The translations under genes and the position numbers were made by a program. Below are positions 38,701 to 50,913 of a stretch of 64,000 bases of DNA, one piece after another. Below the pieces are notes generated by a model. That model was given only the letters and a program-made list of their open reading frames with translations, did no database searches and was not told the DNA's origin. Position 1 is the first letter of the stretch; every line of letters begins with the position of its first letter. This stretch comes from Xiphias gladius (Eukaryota; Chordata; Actinopteri; Istiophoriformes; Xiphiidae). Location: NCBI RefSeq assembly GCF_016859285.1, contig NC_053407.1, positions 18,968,699 through 19,032,698 of the forward strand, given 5' to 3'.

Positions 38701-41700
38701 AACTTCTATAAGACGGGTACCGCGACAGCAAAAGCATGGTGCGAGTGCTCTTTATTTTTTGCACTAGCCAGGGTTTTGTGACATAGATTATCAAAATTAC
38801 AAAGATTGACAAACACAAATTATCATTTGGTTACAAACTTAAAATCACAAATGACAAAAGAAACAGGAAGGAAACCAATTCTCACCATGCAAGCAATACA
38901 TATTCACATAGAATCTAAATAATAACTTTGTCTTTAATACATAGAATACATAATTTTTTATTGCAGAATACAAATTTAACTGACAACACTGGAGGTTATA
39001 TTGCAGTATCCTTGACACGCTGTTATAAAAAAGGTTTCAAAGTGTTGTAGACTAGAGGCATAATTCTGATATATCCCCTCCTCTTTTCGCTGCCCTCCTC
39101 ATTCCAGTCCTCAAAAGGGTCATGCCAAAAATTTACAACAGATGAAAGGTAGATGAAAGACAGAAAAGTTTTCCCTAACTGTTGCAGGGAAACTGCATAC
39201 TGATGTCTGTAATGCTGTACATTCGGTACACGTTAGGTTTGACTCCCTGTGTTTCTCCTTGCTCTCTCCAGGCTGAGATGGTTCATGCAGATATAGACAG
39301 TGCCATTGGAGACAACAAGCATGGAAAGAAAATGAGGCTTCAGACTCTGAAGTGAGAACATTGCTGCTGCAGAAACACACACACAAATATTCTTGCGGTC
39401 AGATACAAAATGAAATGACCTGTAATTAGCAGATAGCTAACAAGATGTTAGGGTGCTGAAGGTCTCGATGCCTCCTCCTAATCTTCCAGGGTGAACCAGG
39501 AGAAAATGAAGCGTCACAGAGAAACCATCCTCCCCCATTCAGCCCCCAAGGGCCCCTCACCTGCTCCAAAGGGAAGAGTGGCTGCCACAAACACACAGGG
39601 TGAGTGTGCATTTACTGCACATGCACTCACGAGAATGCACTTTTTACATGAGCAGCACAGCAAAATGACGTTCTCTCAGTTGTTGGATTCATTTTAATCA
39701 CAAGCTTTTTTGCGTTTAGATGTAGATAGACGAGCCGTGGGACAAAATGACACAGAGTCGCACAAAAAGCTGGCCCAGCGCATTGAGAAGGATGTGGTGA
39801 GTGTTTTTATCCACGATGACACCTGTCATAATATTACACAGCTCCTGTCACCGTCTTACAATGCTGTTTTCTGCATGGGATTTGTCTCCCTCAGCAAATC
39901 CTCAACTCTGCCCTGGATGACATAGAAATCTTTGTGGCGCGGCTGCAAAAGGCAGCAGAGGCCTTTTCCCAGCTCAACCAGCGCAACAAGAGTAAGAAGA
40001 ATAAGAAGAAAGGACCAGCAGGTCTGTCTCCCTTTCTTCTGGTGTGGTGGCACAACTGCAGTGACAATATGTTCATATTGCTCACGTCGACATGGTTGTG
40101 GCTCTTTGTGTCCTGTGGCCCGGGACATCCAGTGATGTTTGTGTGGTAGTAGAAGCTGGTTTGAGGTTTTGTTGAGTGATACAATACTCATTACTGAATT
40201 TTCATTACTGATGTAATGTTATTACTTCTTATTCACTCCTATACAGTGCTGGTCTGGTGTATTGCTTTCCTGTTACACCCACACATTTGGTGATTTTGAT
40301 GTTCTAATATCAGTGTGCGTCTGTCTGAATTACATCATTGACATTTGTTTGCCTGACAAATTCAAAATGTTTGCAGTTGCCAAAGAAGGTAAACTTCAGT
40401 TGAATTTTGAAAATGATGAATGAAAATGATGTATTCTCTATCCAGGGAATCAGTTTCTCAACTTTGGGGTCACAATTCCAGGTGCAGTCACTTGTTAGGC
40501 AAAAGATTGGTGAGAGTGATGTACTGATTGATATGTTTTGTTTTGTTTTTTTTATTTATAAATTAAAAACAAAACCAGTGGGTATGAGATATATCATACC
40601 CTTTTACAGTATGCAAAGTGGAACTTCCATACTCCCAAAAATACAATTTAAAGGAATATCACACTCAAATTCACTTTACATAACCCTCTGATTTTTGGGG
40701 TCATGAGAACTTAGGCAGAGAAACCCTGATGTAGCACATTCTTTCTTGGGCTTTTACTTTCTGGCCAAGTCGAACTTTTCATCTGTAAAAAGTTGTTTAT
40801 TAACTAACCATGATTGTGTTGGTAACCTCTGTTTTGAGACATAAACTGTAAGCTACAGTAGAGACAAAAAAATAACATTTAGGGTTATGACTTTGAACCT
40901 TGGCCAGAAAGTGAAACCTGTCTCCAGTCTGTAATGTTTTTGTATGGCAGGCTGGTAACTCTGGACTCTGTGTGTGGTCACTGTTGCTCTGGTTGTTTAC
41001 AGAGGGCATGCTGACCCTACGAGCCAAGCCCCCCTCTGAAGCAGAGTTCATTGATAGCCTGCAGAAACTGAAGCTGGCCTTCAACCTCTTGGTGAGATAT
41101 TACAGCTCCTAACCTCCCTTGTTCATCCCTTTCAGCAGCTGCCCCTCTCTTCAGTATCGTCTCACTGTGTGTCTGTTCTTGCGACCCCTGCAGGCCAAAC
41201 TGAAGAAACACATACAGAATCCGAGCGCATCTGAGCTGGTTCATTTCCTCTTTGGTCCTCTGGAGCTGGTAAGAGCTAATGTGTGATGTCAGACAGGTCT
41301 ATATGGATGAAGACTGTCTTACAGGAGATGCCATCATCCTGAAAACACGCTAAATAAGTTCCTCATGTCATTGGAAGGCATATCTTACATTAAAATACTG
41401 ATCTTTTGTTAAAGAACAGAATCAGAATAGTTCAGTGTTTGCATTGCCTCAGCCGCACTTATGTTGCTTTCCCGAGCCACAGCGTGCAGCCACACCTTCA
41501 ATACTGCTGGTTAGAAACACAGAGCAGTGATTAGGCTCTGCAATGATATGGTGCCATAATCTCTGGATAGATTTTCTTGATAAGGTCAAGATAAAGCCAG
41601 AGAAATAATGTACAAAGTGTGGTCCCATGGCCACTGTCCTCAGCAATCAGCCTCATTACGCAGCAGCTTCAGCCACATCTGTCTTAACTTTCAAAGTTGT

Positions 41701-44700
41701 TTTACAGTTCAAATAAGTTACCTTAAGACTATATTTTAGTGTATTTAAAAGAGATTTGTGAAGCAGTTAACTGTCAATACTTCATCCACAATGGTGGTGT
41801 TAAACTGTTGTTAGCTGTATGGCTGCTTATTAATTGCTTTCAGGCGTTCTATACAGTCTCATTTAATTGAAAAGCAGATATATATTGTTCAATTTAATTT
41901 CTTCAATCAATACCAGAGCTTGGTATTGGACCTCAGTATTTTTTGAGTACCAGAATGTTTCTGTGGCATCAAGCATCAAAAAATGTCAATTATTGAAACA
42001 GATGCTTGCTCAGTATCTTCGTTTTGTTACTTATTCTTTGTAGAAAAATGTTTTTATATTCCTCAAAACAAGGGGGAAAAAGTACTGTTTCTAAAACTCA
42101 GGCATCATTGTGTAGTCGGTACAGAAAAAATTTCAAAAATTTCACAGCTATAGGTTATACATTTACAGAGAAAAAACTGCATGTTTCTGTGTGGATAAAG
42201 CCTTTCTTTTGTGTTTTCACATCAGTATGTTTGTGAATGGGTCCACAGGTGCTGCAGAGCTGCGGGAGTCCTGAACTGGCACGTTCAGTCATCTCTCCCC
42301 ACCTTTCCAAAGATACTGTTGACTTCCTGCGGGGACACCTCATCCCCAAAGAGATGACCATCTTTGAGCTGTTAGGGGACGGATGGACCAAACCCAGGTA
42401 CATGTGCATCACAGTTGGCTCAGTCAGTATGGATGCGTACTTTGAAGGTCACCTGTTGACGGTCCCTTTACTCCTCCTGCAACTACAGAGCAGAGTGGCC
42501 CAGGGATCAGTGTGCTCCTCCTTATTACCCAAAGTTTCGTAACGGCTGGGAGCCGCCAGTGGAGCTCTTCAGGACGGCCCCCTGGGAAACAGAAGGGCCC
42601 ACAGGGCCACTGGGGTCCTTCACCAGCCCCGATTACAGAAGACAATCAATGGAAGAGGTAAGAGTTATATTTAATGTCTGCTGTCTGTAAGTGTGGTGAT
42701 CATTACAGATCCTAACCCTTGAAAATGCAACCATCTGTCTGTTTTTTCAGTTTTATGGAACTCATTCCTCAAACTTATCAGATGGGTGAGTAGTGGAGTC
42801 CTTCACACACTTTCTCATCCCTTTTACACAACACAAAAACATGTCAAACTGCGATAAAATGTGTCTTAATAGGTCGTACAACGGGAAGCCCCACACCCGC
42901 AAATATGCCAAAATTCGCTACCACTTTGTAGCGCGGAATGCTAATGAGCTGTCGGTGCTGCAGGATGAAATCCTTGAGGTAAAAATGATTTCTTATTTCG
43001 TTGTCCCTCATGTGAAGTTTGCAATTTGAACCAAATATAGATGTACATGTAGCATATGGCAGGGACGATGCCAACCCTTTCTAGCCCTCAGCGAAGTTAA
43101 ACATGGCAGGTTTTCTATATGTGATTGTGTCGGGTGTAAATAAATTGGAAACTGTAAAACTGAACAAATAGCTGGTGCTAAAGCGTGCACTGAAAGGCAG
43201 TGAAGCAATTAGCGCTGTAATCAGGTCAAGATTTTTTTGTTATACAACACACAAACTGTTATTGAGTTTAATAGCGGTTTTCAGTACTGTGGAGTGAGAT
43301 GTGAAATGTTTCTCATAGGTAATAGAGGATGACAAACAGTGGTGGAAACTACGGAACCGCAGCGGCCAGGCCGGCTATGTCCCATTTAACATCCTGGACG
43401 TTGTGAAGATAGAGGAGCCAGAAGGCATCTACAGCCAGGTGGCGTACTGTCCATATTGTTTATCTGCAGTGTATTAAGATAACATTCTTTGATTAACACC
43501 AAATACATCACATTTTGCATTTCTGAGCATATTTAGTAGCGGTGTGTTGTATTTTTAGCATTCCCATAGGCAACTACTCAAACCAAACAATTTGATGTCA
43601 TGCAAGAACATTTCCAGCAGCTACAATGAGTTTTAATGACAAAAAACATGCTCTCATTTTTGCAGCACTGTTAAGTAATTGTTCGGACATCAGTTTGTCT
43701 GCTGACAGTAGACTCAGTAGACCAGAATGCAATGCAGCTAAAGGACGTGTTACGTTTGGAATAGATGTGTTTTTTTAAGATTTTTGAACCGTGTTCATAC
43801 CATATGTGTTGGTGTCACTTCCACTCACTTCACCTACAGTTATAATCCTCATCTCATCTACATGAACTCCGGTGTGTTGGCAGGAACGAATTCTGGGAAA
43901 TGTAGGAATTCATTAACAAAAGTATAAGGTTACTGCTTGTGGATAAATTTGTTTTGCAAAGTAGGACTTGTTGCTTCACATGGGGTGGGGATCATGATAA
44001 AGATAATATCAAGAAATAAATAAGTGATCAGATGTATAAAACCATAGACAAATTTTTAGTGAATACACACGTCACTTTCTTTTAATTATAAACTTTTATC
44101 ACAGTAGAGTCGTATAATTTGAACTTTGGTCGTAGATCAGTTTAGCTTTGTGTACAAACTCTCTACTATTATTGTGAACAAAAACACTGTGCAGCACCCT
44201 CGCTGAAAACCTGACTACCTAGAGACAAACACTGCACGCAGGTTCACCAGTGCCCTGCAGCAAGCACTGCACGTAGCTATTCTTCCTGGTGTGAAATACT
44301 TTCACACACATATTTTGCTTTTGGCTCCAGGGCAAAAATGTATCAGCAAGTATTAAATGAAAGACAAACCTGTTTTGGGGAAAATGCCAGCTCCGTTTTC
44401 TCATGAACTTTGTATGTTTATGTCTGTCTGTGTGCAGCAAGGCTACAGGACGTCACCTCCTGGTTCTCTGAGCCAGGGAGACAGTTTCAACAAGAGTAGA
44501 CCGAAAGACAAAAGTGAGTGAACACAACAAAGTAAACAAAGTCAGACTTAAGAATTACAGATGTTTGGGGGTTTATTTTAAAGAGTTTTTAGAAGTAGTT
44601 GCTCTTGTTCTGACATCTGCTGCCCTCCTGTTTCTGTGCCGCAGTGATGGATGAAGTCAACAATGAGTTATTGATGATGATCACTGCTAACAAAAGCCAG

Positions 44701-47611
44701 CCGCCCGCCAGGAAGTTCCGTGTGGAGCGTTCATCCGGCAGCCAAGTACCGCTCACCTTTGACTCAAACCCAGAGCAGGTGATCGAATGGCTCATCGCAA
44801 AAGGTTTCTCAAAGCCGTAAGTCAACCATTACGCGCATCGTTCCAGCAAATCAAAATACCTCCCCACATCATAAAGAGTAACCTAACAATCCTTGAAAAT
44901 CTTGTCTTTGCTGACCCCCAGTGGTACAACCTCTCACCTTGCTTCAGTGATGTACAGGTGTACTCCCGGACCCTGGGACATCACTGTTGGGTGTGGTTAC
45001 AGGTGCAACAGAGCAAACAGGCTTAAACGTGTCAACCAGAGAAGGCAGCAGAACACTGCTTTTCAGCCTTGCGTTAAGTTACCCTTGAATCTCTGACTGA
45101 AATGTCAGGAGATATTAATAGCTTGCACTTTGTTTCTCCATTGTTTATGTAATGTCAATAATAGATACAGCTGTTGTAGCATGCCGACGTTAGCGTTTAA
45201 CTCAGTACAGCCTCTTGTAGCTGCCGGCATAGCTGTAGAGTTTTATTTTAGTTTTGTTTAATGATATTTTGGCAATTAAACCTGCTTTTTTAATTCTGAT
45301 TAAGAATTTGGTCGAGAGAGGCCTTTTTAGTAATTACTGAGAGTAACAGCCACATGTGTCAACTAATTTTGGTGATTCCAGATGTTTCAACTATTGTTAC
45401 CTTTCCTTTATTGGTGTCAGGTTTGTTGTACACCTTTTTTATATCTCATAGGGGGGACAGAGCACATGTCGTTAATAAAATTAATAGTGGCTCAGTTCCA
45501 TAAAAAGACCCAGTAAGCCATCCCAGAGAGCCAGCATACACTGTATCAGGATGCTGGAAAAGACACACCCCAAAAGAATCCAGTCATTACAAATATCATT
45601 GATTACACATTTTGCTTTTCCTGCCATGAAAAGTCCAAGTGCCAAGAAAACTGCAGAGATGGAGTTACAGTGTTTTAGCAGCATCAGTGTACTCACCAGT
45701 GGAAACAATTTAAAATTAAGAAATACGATAAGTGAATTTATAATAATATGTAAATGAGTTGTCTGATTGTCTCGTCTGCAGGACAGTTGAATGTTTGGGG
45801 ATCCTGACTGGAGCACAACTATTTTCCCTCAACAAAGAAGAACTGAAGGCGGTGTGTGGAGATGAAGGTGGTCGTGTCTACTGTCAAATCACTGTACAGA
45901 AGACACAGCTAGAGGTCAGTCAAGCACCTGTCTGTGCCTGCACGCAACCTCTGTACACGCCTGTTTCCTTCATGGTTAGACAAAAAATCAAATCCACAAG
46001 TGAATACACTTTGAAAAAAATGTTGAAAGCCTTTAATAGATACGAATGAAACCGCAATGGCTTAACTATCTGGGCATGTTAAGACAATTTAATACACACA
46101 GGAATATAATTGCTGGTTTCAGCTCTCACTGTTATTGAGTCACGCTCTTGGATTAACACAGGCGTAGTCTAAAAAGTGGGAGTGTGTACACACTAATCAG
46201 GTCAGAGTTAACCAGGCAGGATAATTTGTCAACTCAGCTCTTCACATGGATGTTGTTAGCTATATTCATTGTAACAAACAGTTACAAACAGTACAAGCTA
46301 TAGCAAGTTATTAGTCTCAAATATAAGTGTGTCGCAATGTTAAATTTATAATATGTGTGGTCTAAGGGGAATGCTCTACTGTGTACTTTGGTATTTTGGT
46401 GCATTTGTTTATCACATTTTTGTGGCTGCAGAAATAGATAAAATAATAACTCTGACATTATTAATTACCTCTGCCAAGGAGGTTATGTTTTCCCCCCATT
46501 TCTGTTTGTTGGTTTATTTGTCAGCACTGAACTGATCTGCACCGAACTTGGTGGAGGAATGGGACATGGGCCAGGGGAAGAACGCATTAAATTTTGGGGC
46601 AGATCCAGATCATTTACCATAAATTTCAATTTTTTTCTTTTAAGTCTGGTTGATGTTGTTTGACATTGGCCTTGGCAGAGGTCTGCGCTCTACTGAGTGC
46701 CATTCTAGTTACCTTTTGCTTTACTCAGTTAACTATAAATGACATTGAGAATTTCCACAAAATTTTGAGTAAATAGAAAGACATCATAACTGAGCATAAA
46801 CCCACAGAAATAAAGGGTAAACTAAGGTCAACTCATAGTCAAAGCACAGTGGGTTAGGGAAGAATGAAGGGGACAAAAAAATGCCATGAAGAGAAATAGT
46901 TTGGATCTTTCAGTTAAAAGATTATTTAAAGTCTGAGCCCGGATAAAGACTTACAGGATCCTGGTTTTCTCCTCATCTTTGTTTCAGGTAACAGGTGTCA
47001 GTAAAGTTTAGAGCTAACACTCAACAATAACCAGTGTACTTATACTTACTTATGTTGTTTTTGTTATTAGATTATTATGCTGTTTTTTTTCCTTACATGT
47101 CCAACCATTGTCAATGTAGACTTGTGAACTCACTTAATCTACTGTTAACATTTGGGTTAATTATACATTCTGATGTCTGACTGGATCATTTACTGTGTGT
47201 ATTCCCTTGTTATATCGTGCCCTGATCAAGACTTTGTAAGTTTTGACCTAGTTATTGAACTTTTGTTTATTTAATGATCCATATCCCTTGAAACCTTTTA
47301 TTGTCCTTACATAAATGAAGTGGGACTCCTTAACCAGTCTGTCGCCATTACTTTTGCAAATTTTTGTCCAAACAGTGCTGTTTTTGAAAGGTCCTAGATT
47401 ACTGCTTTTCTAGCTCACGGTGTTTGTCTGTATTCACACTTTGTAACAGGAGAATCCTTGAACAGAATTTTAAAGAGAGTGGGAAGATTTAATAAAGAGA
47501 CATACAGTAAATCTTCTTGTATTTTCTTTACAGAAGACCAATGGTGACTCAGAGCTGCAGGAGATCATGAAGCGGAGGCAGGAGAGGATCAACTCTGGCG
47601 GCAAAGACTGA
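29713..47611 (+). CDS. eps8l2: EPS8-like protein 2 (actin-regulating adaptor)
   Basis: Twenty coding exons join in frame into 684 residues (human about 715): 29713-29747, 30177-30223, 35056-35120, 36986-37147, 37945-38094, 39272-39351, 39490-39599, 39720-39796, 39895-40021, 41003-41091, 41194-41268, 42249-42397, 42489-42657, 42751-42785, 42873-42978, 43319-43438, 44438-44513, 44645-44816, 45782-45914, 47534-47611. All junctions are GT-AG. Domains: N-terminal PTB (about 27-180, starting [19 protein letters not shown]), a central helical stretch ([21 protein letters not shown]), SH3 (about 463-520, with [16 protein letters not shown] and GYVPFNIL), and a C-terminal SAM-like actin-effector region (about 588-655, with [20 protein letters not shown]). 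It resembles EPS8L2 more than EPS8, EPS8L1 or EPS8L3. Family members link receptor signalling to Rac/SOS1 and cap or bundle actin; EPS8L2 supports hair-cell stereocilia. The start is set by similarity of residues 10-30 to human. Tail-to-tail with fads2. Confidence 0.93.
30224..35055 (+). other. eps8l2 intron 2
   Basis: At 4.8 kb this is the longest intron between coding exons. It contains a transposon relic at 34.0-34.8 kb. Other frames (for example at 30644-31139 and 31614-31862) lack conserved protein character and splice logic. No other feature seen. Confidence 0.6.
34014..34772 (-). mobile_element. Tc1/mariner relic with both inverted ends, in eps8l2 intron 2
   Basis: Ends are inverted: GGTATGCAAGAGTTTGGGCA (34018) versus GTGCCCAGACTTTTGCATAC (34748). 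A further subterminal AAGTTTGGGCACC lies at 34191. In between, the minus strand keeps a short transposase piece with [15 protein letters not shown] (near 34500), the context of the second catalytic Asp of Tc1 transposases. Most of the transposase is deleted, so it is non-autonomous. Confidence 0.8.
36294..36842. mobile_element. MITE with long inverted ends, in eps8l2 intron 3
   Basis: Left end AGTTTGACCCTTTGGGAAAT, with AGATCGATACCACTGTCATG near 36351, pairs with the right end (TATGATAGCGGTATCATTTT near 36767, then AAGCAAGAAAGC and TTCATAAAATGTTATACT). The middle has GACAAGTTGTGGTTTTTTGT and GCCTCTATGCTAAACTAAGC. I recognise this as a common fish nonautonomous element, inserted upstream of the exon at 36986. 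Confidence 0.7.
37664..37796. mobile_element. truncated copy of the 36.3 kb MITE, in eps8l2 intron 4
   Basis: Begins AGTTTGACATTTTGAGAAAT and includes TTCTTGCCGAGGGTAAGATG and TTGATACCACTCTCATGTCT, matching the left end of the 36294-36842 element; only the first about 130 bp are present. Confidence 0.7.
46468..46710. repeat. interspersed fish repeat with CTCTGCCAAGG termini, in eps8l2 intron 19
   Basis: Starts CCTCTGCCAAGGAGGTTATG and ends with TTGGCCTTGGCAGAGGTCTG followed by TGAGTGCCATTCTAGTT, an inverted pairing of CTCTGCCAAGG with CCTTGGCAGAG. The interior TTGGTGGAGGAATGGGACAT and TTTTGGGGCAGATCCAGATC are familiar from an abundant fish element. This copy is shortened internally. Confidence 0.65.
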
Positions 47612-48462
47612 ATATGCCAACCAGCATGACTCATCCAGACGCTCCTTCTCACTGCAGCAGCTTCTTAAATCAATCTACTGTTAATTATTACCAGCAGTAG
47701 AACGTAATGAAAAGTTGTATAAATTTTAATTGTATATTTATTTTTACGTATGTGTACGTATTCAAGTGTTTTCTTGTCTAATTATGTTGCGTTTGTTTTT
47801 CATTGTCTCAGTGGATTTTGTCGTTGAAGAGATGTTTGTGTATGAAAAGAGGAATACATGAAATTATGCACAGTTTGGTGTGTGTGGGACTGTGTGTACG
47901 TGCGCATGTATATGCACAACATGTATGTAACGTACATATTTGTACAAGCAGTGTAATTGATGTTTTATGGTCATTGTCGATATTGCAGCTGTTTACTAGA
48001 AGACCCGGTAAATTAGTAGATGTTAGCTATTGAATATCTAAATCTGTGCCAGAATGTGTAACACATCTTCTGATATATAGCCAATTATTTTCAAATGACT
48101 GTTTACAGCTATAGAATATTATAAACCAATGAAAGTCCTCCTAGCAGATATCAGAAATACAGTACTCATCCTTGTAAATAATTTTGCTGTCTATAATCCA
48201 AATTCAGACATTGTGGCAAGGTTGCAACCCACAGAGAAACTCACAGTAATCCTGCATGAAGTCATTGTCCGTAATTACAAAATGCTGTCATTAATGTGTT
48301 TTTTTGTAGCATGGTATTTTGCAGCTTAAACTACATCGACACAGGGAAATTAAGTAGTATATAGGGGAGAGTATGTTGCTCTGCTATGAATAATAAATGG
48401 AGATGTAGACAAAACATTCAACGGGGTTGTAAATATTTTTGGACACAGTGTTTAAATAACAT

Positions 48463-48476
48463 AATAAAAAAATAAA
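48463..48476 (+). terminator. eps8l2 poly(A) signals
   Basis: AATAAA occurs at 48463-48468 and 48471-48476, about 850 bp after the eps8l2 stop. They imply a cleavage site near 48490-48500 and a 3'UTR of about 0.9 kb. Confidence 0.5.
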
Positions 48477-48571
48477 CTTGATAAATATTTGATATCACAT
48501 TTTTTTACATAATTGCTGTGTTTTTGTCTGGATTAATAATACAGAGATGGAGAAACGGTCAAAACAACTTC

Positions 48572-48577
48572 TTTATT
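48572..48577 (-). terminator. fads2 poly(A) signal
   Basis: TTTATT on the plus strand gives AATAAA on the minus strand, 395 bp past the fads2 stop codon. The predicted cleavage site (about 48550) is within roughly 60 bp of the opposing eps8l2 end. Confidence 0.5.
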
Positions 48578-48971
48578 GTTGCATAAGAAGATGAGAAAAG
48601 AGTTGCAGTCGAAGAAGGAAATTCTAAATTTTATAGAAACATTTTAACCCTGTTACACCAGAGTGTTCACTTGTCAGCGTAATTGTCATTTTTTAATTTT
48701 TCAAATGGAGTCACGTGAGAGATAAAGAAAAAACATCACTTGTACATCAACTGGTTCAAGATACTGTCAGGCAATCCTATGAGCACTAAATTAATCCTAC
48801 ACAGAATGTGAAAAGTAAGCCAAGACTTAACTACAGCACTAACGGAAAGAAAAGATAATTCCCACACTTTACTGGATTATAAAACCAAACAGATACAATC
48901 AATTTATGATGCAGAAGAGGAGAAAAACATTACTCCCTTTAGGTAGTGTAGGGCGTAGGGAATAAGATTTG

Positions 48972-50865
48972 TCATTTATGGAGATATGCATCAAGCCAGA
49001 GGTCTCCTGAGTTTTTCAGTGACCTGAAAAAGAAAAATGAGAGGAAAAAAAACATCAGTTAATAAATAGCTTAACTATCAAGCAAGTGGCCCCATCACTC
49101 TTCCGTGTTCTCTAGTAAATCTGAGAGCCTTGCAAGAATATGTAGCAGAGTTGGTCATCATGAAATAGACATATTGTTGTTGCATTCTGTATTCATTATT
49201 CTGTCAACTGCACTTTAGGTCCATTACTTTGTTTAGGAAATCTGTGTACACACAGACACACGCGCACTTTTTTTGTAGTGTTTTTTTAGGCATCTTATAA
49301 CCTCAAAGTGCTCATCCTGGCAGTAAATTAATATACTACTCTCATTATCGGCAGTACCTGACAATGTCAGCGAGGCCTTGCCGCAGAGTTTTCATCTGGT
49401 AAGGAATGCCGTATTTCTCACACAGCGCGCGCACCAGCGGGGCCACCAGGTGGTAGTTGTGTCGCGGCATCGTAGGAAACAAACTTCGGAGAGAAAAAAA
49501 GCAACAGGATGCGTTCATGAGAAAATATTGTCTCCAACCTGTGTCACCATTTGTTTTTAGGCAGTTCAGTATAGTGAAAACTAATATTAAATTGGTTTGC
49601 AGTCAGTAAAAATTAAAGTAAAAAAGTAAAAAAAGTAAAAATTGTCTTTTCTCAGTTCCACAAGCATGAGATGTCAACTTCACGTCTCCAAATAGATCAC
49701 TTTGTGCTTTGTAGTTACCAAATTCACTCAGGATCCAGAAACGTAACCCCCTTAACATACTGTTCGCTGAAAACCAATTTTCTCAGTCAGCTTCGTACTT
49801 TGAGTGACGTTGTCCTACACAACTGTCTTCCAAAGAACTTAGAAGCGTTAGAAGAAGAGAGATTCTCTGCTTCTTTCTTCTTCTCATTGAAGCTCTACTG
49901 TACAATGTGGGCACTGAGTAAAATATTCAAATAATTTTATACACATTTCACCACAATTCAGACAGATCTTTCAAAAATGTGGGATCTCCACTGGAATTTA
50001 AAATTAAGTTCAGTGGGTTCAAGGAATGTTTGGCTGCACAGTTCAAGTTTGTAATGGCAGGCCACTGCCTCTTAAAGAGTTAAAATGTTGGTATGATGAT
50101 TTTCGGCCTTTGACTTCGAGGACACAGTTCCTGGACCGTAATAGTTTGGCTGCAAAACACTTGATGGTGATTTTGCAGCAGAAGCTTTCAGAGATGTTTG
50201 ATGGACCCTTAATGCTTTAAACACCCGTAGAACGATTTCTTCTAATTTAATTTCAGTACACTGAAAAGAAAGCTGACATTGCACCTTAGGAGCTCTGTGT
50301 GTTTTTCCCACCAACTTTCAGCTGACATCATGAGTCCACTCCTGAGACTCAGTGATTTGACTTACTGGTGTTCGATTTGAAAGTTGAGGTGTCCACTGAA
50401 CCAGTCGTTGAAGAACGACTGCTCAATATTACAGGTGGCTTGCAGCTAAAGAAGAAGATCAGACAGAAAAGTGCAGATGAGTTGATACATCAGCAGAACC
50501 TGCGGGTGACTGTGGATTTCACGGCAGCCAGAGGACTCCTTAATAAACCAGTTACCTGCATGGTTAACCAGTCCTGGTGCTTCTCGTGGTCGATGTCCAT
50601 CGGCAGATGATTCATCTGAGTCACCCACACAAACCAGTGACTCTCCAGAAACCTGTAACATTCACAACAATGCCACACCAGTCACTGAATAATGTGTCAC
50701 ACCATGTGATCAAGGTGTTGTGTCAAACCGTGTGTATCATCTCCTAATGAGGGATTTTTCATAAAGTATTTGTAAGTTGAAACTAACGGGTTTATTTATG
50801 TTAATACGTAATTTATTAATGATTAATCAGCGTCAGATCAGGTTATGAAAAATGCCTTTTACTGC

Positions 50866-50913
<48 letters not shown>

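Noticed and set aside
40754-40918. Inverted words CTTTCTGGCCAAG and CTTGGCCAGAAAG in an eps8l2 intron, as for a MITE
   Set aside because: Only about 18 bp pair and no family interior or target duplication is recognisable; too weak to call.
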